Below are positions 53,603 to 60,229 of a stretch of 64,000 nt of DNA, piece after piece. This DNA is from Rhizobium oryzihabitans. GTDB lineage: Bacteria; Pseudomonadota; Alphaproteobacteria; Rhizobiales; Rhizobiaceae. The notes under the pieces were generated by a model. That model saw only the letters and a list, made by a program, of their open reading frames with translations. It ran no database searches and was not told where the DNA came from. How positions within the stretch are numbered: position 1 is the first letter of the stretch; every line of letters starts with the position of its first letter. Location of the stretch: contig NZ_CP048635.1 of assembly GCF_010669145.1 (NCBI RefSeq), forward strand, positions 1,884,382 to 1,948,381, written 5' to 3'. A program made the translations under genes and the position numbers.

Positions 53603-53848
53603 TCAACACGCGCATATTTTTCCCTGAATGATTGCGCCTTGCCGGGGCGTTCAACACCTTCCGCAACGATCGTGGCGATCTCGGATTTCTCCATTTCGGC
53701 ATTCAGGCCGTTCAGCAATTATGCAGCGGAAGGTTGCCAGAATCCGCCACAATTGCGGGGCCGCTGCCACGAAAACACCTCGTTTCATTCAGCTACAGTT
53801 CACGGCCCAGGGCGCTAAATCACCCCATCCCACAAGGAGGGAAATGAG
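53603..53848 (+). other. Intergenic region, nothing recognised
   Basis: 246 bases between the kinase hybrid and the small Cys/Arg-rich protein. It has a plausible ribosome site AAGGAGGG near the end but no clear promoter, terminator or repeat. Confidence 0.4.
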
Positions 53849-54178
53849 ATGCGCAAGATGATTTTAAGCGCTGGAATAATTCTTAGCGCCTTCTTCGGCA
53901 GCGGCGTGAACGCCATGCCCATCGGTCAACCGTCCGCACCCGCGACATCGAATGTTCAAACCGTCGACTATGCCTGTGGACGCGGTTTTCATCTGTCGCC
54001 GCGTGGATATTGCCGGCCAAACGGACCGCCACGCTATGAGCGCGGCTGGGACCGGCGTGATCGCTGGGAAGGCCGCCGGGAATGGCGCGAGCGTCAGGCC
54101 CGCAGAGAATGGCGTGAGCGGCGCGACTGGCGCGAACACCGCGAATGGCGAGACCGCCGCGACTATTATCGCTGGTAA
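53849..54178 (+). CDS. Small exported protein with GCG_CRPN-type motif and Arg/Trp/Glu repeats
   Basis: A 109-residue protein: signal peptide MRKMILSAGIILSAFF... ending NAMA-like near residue 22, then ACGRGFHLSPRGYCRPNG, which matches the short Cys motif (GCGxGxHxxxxGxCxPN) found ahead of repeat tails in Rhizobiales, and a tail of REWRERQARREWRE-like repeats rich in Arg, Trp, Glu and Asp. It is probably periplasmic or envelope-associated; function unknown. AAGGAGGG precedes the ATG. Confidence 0.78.
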   Translation: MRKMILSAGIILSAFFGSGVNAMPIGQPSAPATSNVQTVDYACGRGFHLSPRGYCRPNGPPRYERGWDRRDRWEGRREWRERQARREWRERRDWREHREWRDRRDYYRW

Positions 54179-54185
54179 TCGGATC

Positions 54186-54217
54186 AGGCCCTCTCTTAAC
54201 CGGGAGGGCCTTTCCTT
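54186..54217 (+). terminator. Rho-independent terminator
   Basis: AGGCCCTC pairs with GAGGGCCT around a 10-base loop and is followed by TTCCTTT. Confidence 0.75.
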
Positions 54218-54359
54218 TATGTCCCTTCCCGTAGCGGACTGACCCAATCCACGTCTTTGCAAGATGACCCTGTGTCCACGGTCTAATTGATTCGACCTGA
54301 GGAAACCTGCGCCGCAGTTGCGGGTTAACCCATGTGGCTGTCATTCAAAGGAGGAAAAC

Positions 54360-55055
54360 ATGAACATCACCAGACGAACAATTCTCGCGGGCGGCGCTGT
54401 GGCCGCTGCCGCAACGATTTTCCCCAGGCCGCATGTCGCGCGTGCCGCCCTGCCATTGAAACAGCCGTCCCTTCCGTTTGCGGAGGGAGATCTGGCGCCC
54501 GTTATTTCGGCAAAAACGGTCGGCCTCCATTATGGAAAACATCACAAGGGCTATTACGACAAGCTGAATACGCTGGCAGCCAATACCCGCTATGCCGACA
54601 TGGAGCTTGTCGATATCGTCAAGGAGGCGGCCAGGTCCAAAGAGGCGGCGGATGTCAAGATTTTCAACAATGCCGCGCAGGCCTGGAACCACGTCGCCTA
54701 TTGGGATCAGTTCGTTCCAGGCGGGCCGAACCGGCCCACGGGTGAGTTCGCGACCCGTGTGAACGAGACCTTTGGAGATTATGAAGGGTTTATCAAACGC
54801 GCAGTCGATGTTTCCGACACCGTGTTCGGGACAGGCTGGGTCTGGTTGACGCGTGACGACGCCGGTAAACTCGCCCTCATCGGTTACGAGGACGGCAATA
54901 ACCCGATCGCGGTGGGTCGACCGGCCTATCTCGGCATCGATATATGGGAACATGCCTATTACCTCGATTATGAGAACCGCAAACCCGAGCATATCCGCGC
55001 CGTGCTCGACAAGCTGGTCAACTGGCGTGTCGTGGAAGAGCGCATGAGCGCTTAG
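54360..55055 (+). CDS. Exported Fe/Mn superoxide dismutase with Tat-type signal
   Basis: A 231-residue SodB-family protein. The N-terminus MNITRRTILAGGAVAAAA followed by HVARA is a twin-arginine signal, then the SOD fold: H57 in LHYGKHHKGYY, H111 in NNAAQAWNH, D194 and H198 in GIDIWEHAYY, the four metal ligands of Fe/Mn-SOD in the usual spacing. AAAGGAGG precedes the ATG. It would detoxify superoxide in the periplasm. SODs in the cytoplasm lack this leader, so export is the unusual point. Metal choice cannot be read. Confidence 0.88.
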   Translation: MNITRRTILAGGAVAAAATIFPRPHVARAALPLKQPSLPFAEGDLAPVISAKTVGLHYGKHHKGYYDKLNTLAANTRYADMELVDIVKEAARSKEAADVKIFNNAAQAWNHVAYWDQFVPGGPNRPTGEFATRVNETFGDYEGFIKRAVDVSDTVFGTGWVWLTRDDAGKLALIGYEDGNNPIAVGRPAYLGIDIWEHAYYLDYENRKPEHIRAVLDKLVNWRVVEERMSA

Positions 55056-55160
55056 ACCCTCACGTCCTCTTGTTTCCCGCGGCAAGGCCAACGGCTTGCC
55101 CTCAGGTTCATTTGAGCTACTATGCCGCGATGGCGGGGAGGCCATGTCACAGGAGGGTTC

Positions 55161-56150
55161 ATGAATTACCGGTCTTCGAAACGGCGCATGCTGTTGAAAC
55201 TTGCCGCCACGGCGGTTTCTTTTGGTGTGCTGGGAATGACGGCGAGCGCTGAGGGCTTTCCCGATCGAACGATTACTCTGGTCGTTCCTTTCGCGGCCGG
55301 CGGTTCCACAGATGTGGTGGCACGCGTCATCGCGCAGAAAATGGGTGACGAGCTTGGCAAGCAGATCGTCGTCGAAAACGTCGCCGGTGCCGGCGGCAAT
55401 CTCGGGGCCGACCGCGTCGCCCGGGCCGAGCCCGATGGCTACACGATCCTGATGGGCACGGTTGCAACCCACGCACTTAACCCGCTCATTCTCAAGACGA
55501 AACCTTACGATCCGGAAAAGGATTTCGCCCCGGTTTCGCTGCTGGTGGTGGTGCCGAATGTGCTGGTCGTCAATCCGAAACTGAACGTCAACAGCGTCGC
55601 GGAATTGATCGCGCTTCTGAAAGCCGAGCCGGACAAACATGCCTATGCCTCTTCCGGCAATGGCACGCCGCTGCACCTTTCAGGCGAACTGTTCAAGAGC
55701 ATGGCGGGCGTCAGCATGCAGCACGTTCCCTATAAGGGCGCCGGCCCCGCACTCAACGATCTGCTCGGCAACCAGATTTCGATCATGTTCGACAATCTGC
55801 CCTCATCGTCCGGCCACATCAAATCCGGCACCTTGCGGGCGCTTGGCGTAACCACGGCCGAGCGGGCTTCATCCTTCCCGGATCTGCCGACAATCGCCGA
55901 GACCGTGCCGGGTTACGAGACCTACACGTGGAATGCGCTCTTTGCGCCTGCCGGCACACCGGCCGAGGCGATCGACAAGCTGAATGCCGCGGCCAAGAAA
56001 GCGCTTGCTGATCCCGGCGTTGCCGCGCGCATGGCGGAATTCAGCGCCAAGATCGTCGCTTCCTCGCCGGAAGAGCTGAAAACCCATGTCGCTGCCGAAA
56101 TCGCCAAGTGGGAACCGGTTGTCAAGAACGCCAACGTGCAGATGGATTGA
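55161..56150 (+). CDS. Bug/TctC-family periplasmic solute-binding protein (orphan)
   Basis: A 329-residue protein: signal peptide with twin-basic RRMLLKLAATAVSFG ending AEG near residue 29, then FPDRTITLVVPFAAGGSTDV and VENVAGAGGNLGADRVARA, the signatures of the tripartite tricarboxylate-type binding proteins. ACAGGAGGGT precedes the ATG. No TctA or TctB membrane component is adjacent, which is common for Bug proteins; a role in sensing or with a distant transporter is possible. Confidence 0.88.
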   Translation: MNYRSSKRRMLLKLAATAVSFGVLGMTASAEGFPDRTITLVVPFAAGGSTDVVARVIAQKMGDELGKQIVVENVAGAGGNLGADRVARAEPDGYTILMGTVATHALNPLILKTKPYDPEKDFAPVSLLVVVPNVLVVNPKLNVNSVAELIALLKAEPDKHAYASSGNGTPLHLSGELFKSMAGVSMQHVPYKGAGPALNDLLGNQISIMFDNLPSSSGHIKSGTLRALGVTTAERASSFPDLPTIAETVPGYETYTWNALFAPAGTPAEAIDKLNAAAKKALADPGVAARMAEFSAKIVASSPEELKTHVAAEIAKWEPVVKNANVQMD

Positions 56151-56363
56151 CCGGGAACGACAATCCGCTCTTCTGATATCTCGCTGCGCACCCCTCCCGG
56201 GATGCGCAGCAGAAAGACACAGGCTGCGACCATACCTGTCGCATCGGCCAATGTGTCGTTTTCGCATCACTTGCCATAAGGTTGCAATTACCCGGTTGGC
56301 AATGGCGAAACGCTCAGGTACAAAATACTCACCGCGTCAGATCGAACCAAAGGGAGGCGTTGC

Positions 56364-56414
56364 ATGACACCAGCATTCACCGAAATCCTCCCGCAGGGAA
56401 TGACCCGACACTAG
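56364..56414 (+). CDS. Possible 16-residue leader peptide upstream of the ABC exporter
   Basis: ATG at 56364 with GGGAGG seven bases upstream opens a 16-codon frame, MTPAFTEILPQGMTRH. Its last codons and stop lie in a hairpin: ATGACC at 56400-56405 pairs with GGTCAT at 56414-56419, with more pairing outside. A GC-rich stretch and TTTTGTTTT (56459-56467) follow, and then the exporter gene at 56582. This is the layout of a translational or transcriptional attenuator. It may be chance; no homology is known to me. Confidence 0.4.
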   Translation: MTPAFTEILPQGMTRH

Positions 56415-56581
56415 GTCATATCCATTCGCGGCCCGCCCCGCGCACGCGCGCCATGCGGTTTTGTTTTCCCTCATAGCCCGATTGATCTGACGGGATCACT
56501 CCGTTTCCCGCCCGGGCTGTGGCCATCCAACTTCCGTTTTTGAGGACCGGTTGCCGAACCTATGGCGCCGTGCTGGTTAAA

Positions 56582-58372
56582 ATGTCTCGCAAGAAGCTCG
56601 ATTTCCGCGCCGATGCCTATCGCCATGTGCTCGGTTTTGTTTTCCACCACTGGAGCCACCAGCGGGCGCTGGTGGGTTTTATCATCGTGCTGGTCATCGC
56701 CAGCACATTGGCCGAAGTCATGGTGCCGGTGTTCTCCGGCCAGATCGTCGATGCCATTGCCGGCGGCAACGGGGCGGACAAGGCGCTGCGCGCCTTCGTC
56801 ATCGTTGTGGCGCTGGGGCTGACCAGCGTGGCGCTGCGCTGGTTCATCTTCAACGGCATCATCCGGCTGACGCTAAGGACCATGGCTGACGTCACCAATA
56901 ACGGCTTCCACCGGGTTCAGCGCTTCTCGACCGACTGGCATGCCAACAGCTTTGCCGGCTCGACGGTGCGCAAGATCACGCGTGGCATGTGGGCGCTGGA
57001 TTCGCTGAACGACCTGCTGCTCATCGCGCTGCTGCCGTCCATCACCATGCTGGTGGGCGCCACCATCGTGCTCGGCAGCTACTGGCCGGTCATGGGCCTG
57101 ATCGTGGGTGCCGGGTCGCTGATCTATATCGGCGTCACGGTGGCGCTTTCCATGGGTTTCGTATCGCCAGCGGCAAGGCTTGCCAATGCCTGGGATACCA
57201 AGCTCGGCGGCGCGCTAGCGGATGCCATTAGCTGCAACTCGGTCGTGAAAGCCTTCGGCGCCGAAAACCGCGAAGAAACCCGGCTGACCCACGTGCTGGC
57301 CAAATGGGATAATCGCACGCGCAGAACATGGAAACGCGGCACGCTGAGCGGCACGATCCAGGGTTTCATGATGGTGTCCATGCAGGCCGGCATCCTCGGA
57401 ACGGGTCTTCTCATGTGGCAAAAGGGGCTGGCAACGCCGGGTGATATCACCTTCGTGCTGGCGATGTTCTTCGTGTTGCAGGGCTATCTGCGCAATGTCG
57501 GTCAGGATATCCGCAACCTGCAACGTGCCGTCAACGACATGGAAGAGCTGGTGCTGCTCGACAAGATGCCGCTTGGCATCGAAGACAGGCCGGACGCCAG
57601 ACGGATCAAGATCGAGAAGGGCGAGATCGTTTTCGATAACGTCACTTTTCAATATGGCGCGCATCCCGATCCGCTCTATGAGGACTTCTCGGTCACCATC
57701 AAGCCGGGCGAGCGCGTGGGTCTGGTTGGCCATTCGGGTTCGGGCAAGACGACCTTCGTCAAGCTCATCCAGCGTCTGTACGACATCAATGCGGGCGCAA
57801 TCCGCATAGACGGCCAGAATATCGCCAGCGTCAGGCAATCGAGTTTGCGCGACCAGATCGCCATCGTGCAGCAGGAGCCAATCCTGTTTCACCGCACGCT
57901 GGCGGAAAACATCGCCTATGGCCGGCCAGGCGCCTCGCGGCGTGAGATCGAGCAGGCGGCGAGGCAAGCGAGCGCCCATGACTTCATCATGTCCCTCCCC
58001 AAGGGCTATGAAACGATGGTGGGCGAACGCGGTGTCAAACTGTCGGGTGGTGAACGCCAGCGTGTCGCCATTGCCCGGGCCTTCCTTGCCGATGCGCCGG
58101 TGCTGATTCTGGATGAGGCGACATCGAGCCTCGACAGCGAAAGCGAAGTGCAGATCCAGCAGGCGATGGAACGCCTGATGGACGGCCGCACCACGCTTGT
58201 CATCGCGCACCGGCTTTCCACCGTGCGGGCGCTGGACCGTCTGCTGGTCTTCGACAAGGGCAAGATTGTCGAAGAAGGCGACCATCAGGCGCTGATCCGG
58301 CTGAATGACGGCATCTATCGCCGGCTGTTCGAGCGGCAGGCGCTGGAACTGACCAAGGGTCTGGTGGCCTGA
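56582..58372 (+). CDS. ABC exporter, fused membrane and ATPase domains
   Basis: A 596-residue half-transporter: six transmembrane helices in residues 25-300 (LVGFIIVLVIASTLAEVMVP first), then an ATPase with Walker A GHSGSGKTTFVKL, signature LSGGERQR, Walker B VLILDEATSSLDSESE and switch His in IAHRLSTV. It should form a homodimer exporting lipid, drug or peptide. The ATG at 56582 (MSRKKLDFRADAY) fits relatives; the frame runs back to 56519 but that part is unlike the family. The ribosome site is poor, which would fit control through the leader region. A terminator follows. Confidence 0.87.
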   Translation: MSRKKLDFRADAYRHVLGFVFHHWSHQRALVGFIIVLVIASTLAEVMVPVFSGQIVDAIAGGNGADKALRAFVIVVALGLTSVALRWFIFNGIIRLTLRTMADVTNNGFHRVQRFSTDWHANSFAGSTVRKITRGMWALDSLNDLLLIALLPSITMLVGATIVLGSYWPVMGLIVGAGSLIYIGVTVALSMGFVSPAARLANAWDTKLGGALADAISCNSVVKAFGAENREETRLTHVLAKWDNRTRRTWKRGTLSGTIQGFMMVSMQAGILGTGLLMWQKGLATPGDITFVLAMFFVLQGYLRNVGQDIRNLQRAVNDMEELVLLDKMPLGIEDRPDARRIKIEKGEIVFDNVTFQYGAHPDPLYEDFSVTIKPGERVGLVGHSGSGKTTFVKLIQRLYDINAGAIRIDGQNIASVRQSSLRDQIAIVQQEPILFHRTLAENIAYGRPGASRREIEQAARQASAHDFIMSLPKGYETMVGERGVKLSGGERQRVAIARAFLADAPVLILDEATSSLDSESEVQIQQAMERLMDGRTTLVIAHRLSTVRALDRLLVFDKGKIVEEGDHQALIRLNDGIYRRLFERQALELTKGLVA

Positions 58373-58376
58373 AACG

Positions 58377-58408
58377 AAACGCCGGGGCATTGCTCCGGCG
58401 TTTTCTTT
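58377..58408 (+). terminator. Rho-independent terminator of the exporter gene
   Basis: AACGCCGG pairs with CCGGCGTT around GGCATTGCT, followed by TTCTTTT. Confidence 0.8.
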
Positions 58409-58503
58409 TGTGCGATCAGCGGACAAATTCGCTCGAAAAAACACTTAGCAAATCGACGAAGTTTTTTCTTGCGTCAGAGCTGCGCTGCGTGATAGTTAGT
58501 ATC

Positions 58504-58845
58504 ATGGCTAAGCATTCACCCGAACTGTCACTGATCTTTCAGGCTCTCGCCGATCCGACGCGCCGGTCAATTCTGACCCAGCTTGCGCAGGGTCCGGCGC
58601 GGGTCATGGAATTGTCCGCTCCCACGGGGCTGCGTCTGCCCACGGTGATGCGGCATCTTTCGGTGCTGGAAGAAGCGGGGCTGATCAGCACCTCCAAGGA
58701 CGGGCGGGTGCGCACATGCGCAATCGTGCCCGAGGCCTTGGAGCCGGTGCGGACATGGCTCGATGAACAGCGGGCCACATGGGAAAGCCGGCTCAACCGG
58801 TTGGAGGCATTTGCAATGCAGGCTGCGAAGGAGCGCTCGGAATGA
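58504..58845 (+). CDS. ArsR-family transcriptional regulator
   Basis: A 113-residue winged helix repressor: LIFQALADPTRRSILTQLAQ at the start, recognition helix in APTGLRLPTVMRHLSVLEEA, wing LISTSKDGRVRTCAI. There is no metal-binding Cys pair, so it is the type that partners AHSA1-domain genes. The ATG at 58504 follows TAGTTAGTATC; upstream codons in frame lack a ribosome site. It overlaps the downstream gene by four bases (ATGA). Confidence 0.88.
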   Translation: MAKHSPELSLIFQALADPTRRSILTQLAQGPARVMELSAPTGLRLPTVMRHLSVLEEAGLISTSKDGRVRTCAIVPEALEPVRTWLDEQRATWESRLNRLEAFAMQAAKERSE

Positions 58846-59765
58846 TGTCGAAACTCAATCAGGACGGCACACGTGCCGAGCCCCATCTTGGCGACGGCCG
58901 TTTTGCGACGCTGAGCTTCGAGCGGGTGATCGCTGTTCCATTATCGGTCCTCTGGCAAGTCTGGACGTCGCCTGCCGCGCGGGCCGTCTGGGCTGCTCCG
59001 ACACCCTCCGTGACCGTGGAGTTTCTGGAGGCCGACACCAGGGTGGGCGGGCGTGAAGTTTCGCTTTGCAAGGTCAAGGGGCAGCCGGATATCCGCTGTG
59101 AGTGCGGATGGCTGGAGCTGCAGCCGGGTACTCGCAGCGTGAATTACGAGGTGGTTTCGTCCGGCGGTGTGACGCAGTCGGCGGCGCTGGTGACGGCTGA
59201 TCTTTCAGCCGTGGATGAGGGCAGCCGGCTCACCGTAACCGTTCAGCTTTCCTCGCTGGCCGCCGATATGCAGGCGGGTTACCGGCAGGGGTTCAGCGCC
59301 GGTCTGGACAATCTGGCCGAGGTGGCCAAACGGACCATGGTGCTGGAGCGAACGATAAGGGCGCCGCGCAACATCGTCTGGAACGCCTGGATGAACGCCG
59401 AGACGCTGCCGCAATGGTGGGGTCCGGAAGGCTTTTCCTGTCGCACCGCGAGGATCGATCTGCGAACCGGCGGTGAATGGGTGTTCGACATGATCGGCCC
59501 CGACGGCACGGTCTATCCCAACCATCATCGTTATATCGAGGTCCGGGCCGAAGACAGGATCGGCTATACGCTGCTCTGGGGAGAAAACGGGCCGAAACAT
59601 GCTGACGCCTGGGCCGCTTTCGAGGATCAGGATGGCGCGACGAAAGTTGTGCTCGGCATGGTGTTCAGCACCGAGGCCGAGTTCCAGGAGGCGAAGGGAT
59701 TCGGCGCCATCGAACTGGGTCAGCAGACGCTCGGCAAACTGGAACGCTTTGTTTTCGCATTGTAA
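58842..59765 (+). CDS. Protein with two tandem AHSA1/SRPBCC domains
   Basis: A 307-residue protein with two START-like hydrophobic-pocket domains: the first from FERVIAVPLSVLWQVWTSPA (about residue 25) to about 165, the second from LERTIRAPRNIVWNAWMNAE (about 172) to the end. Each has the AHSA1 pattern of W-x-x-W-T/MNxxxxxxW. In Rhizobiales ArsR regulators often precede one AHSA1 gene; here two copies are joined. The function is unknown, possibly binding or clearing a small hydrophobic ligand that the ArsR protein responds to. Confidence 0.82.
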   Translation: MMSKLNQDGTRAEPHLGDGRFATLSFERVIAVPLSVLWQVWTSPAARAVWAAPTPSVTVEFLEADTRVGGREVSLCKVKGQPDIRCECGWLELQPGTRSVNYEVVSSGGVTQSAALVTADLSAVDEGSRLTVTVQLSSLAADMQAGYRQGFSAGLDNLAEVAKRTMVLERTIRAPRNIVWNAWMNAETLPQWWGPEGFSCRTARIDLRTGGEWVFDMIGPDGTVYPNHHRYIEVRAEDRIGYTLLWGENGPKHADAWAAFEDQDGATKVVLGMVFSTEAEFQEAKGFGAIELGQQTLGKLERFVFAL

Positions 59766-60229
59766 AATCCAGGAGGCTGACCCTTGGCGGGCCTTGGATT
59801 CGAGGAAGTTTACATCACTTTTTTGTGATTAAAGTTGAGTTGTGTGCGATGGTTTTGGGCGACAATAAAAACCTTATTGTCGTCCATTCGAATATAATGG
59901 AAAGATAAAATTCAAAATTGCCTTTGTCTGCAAGTCCAGTTCCGGACGGGCGCAGCTTTTCCCAATGGGTCGCGAATTGACAAAACGCAAATCGCCACGC
60001 TGTCCGGCAGTGAACATCTTGTCGTATCTGATATTTGCCGCGCCTGACCGAAGAGATACTGATCCAACGGGTGAGGTCCTTGGCTTTTATTCGACCTGCC
60101 ATCGTCTCTCGGTTTTGTAGAAGTTTTCGCGGCAACTCCTTAGGGTTGCGGCACCGGTTTGTCTGTGTCGTACTCGCATTCGTCAAATGGAATGGGTTGG
60201 GAAATCATTCAATTCGACGGGGGCCGCCG
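59766..60229 (+). other. Intergenic region with a perfect inverted repeat
   Basis: 464 bases before the autotransporter gene. CGACAATAA / TTATTGTCG at 59861-59883 is a perfect 9-bp inverted repeat with a 5-base centre and no T tract, so it could be an operator or a weak end signal. No gene is visible; a minus-strand frame at 59815-60186 has no coding character. Confidence 0.5.

Noticed and set aside
59815..60186. 123-codon minus-strand frame in the gap before the autotransporter
   Set aside because: No start signal, no recognisable domain, and atypical composition for this genome.
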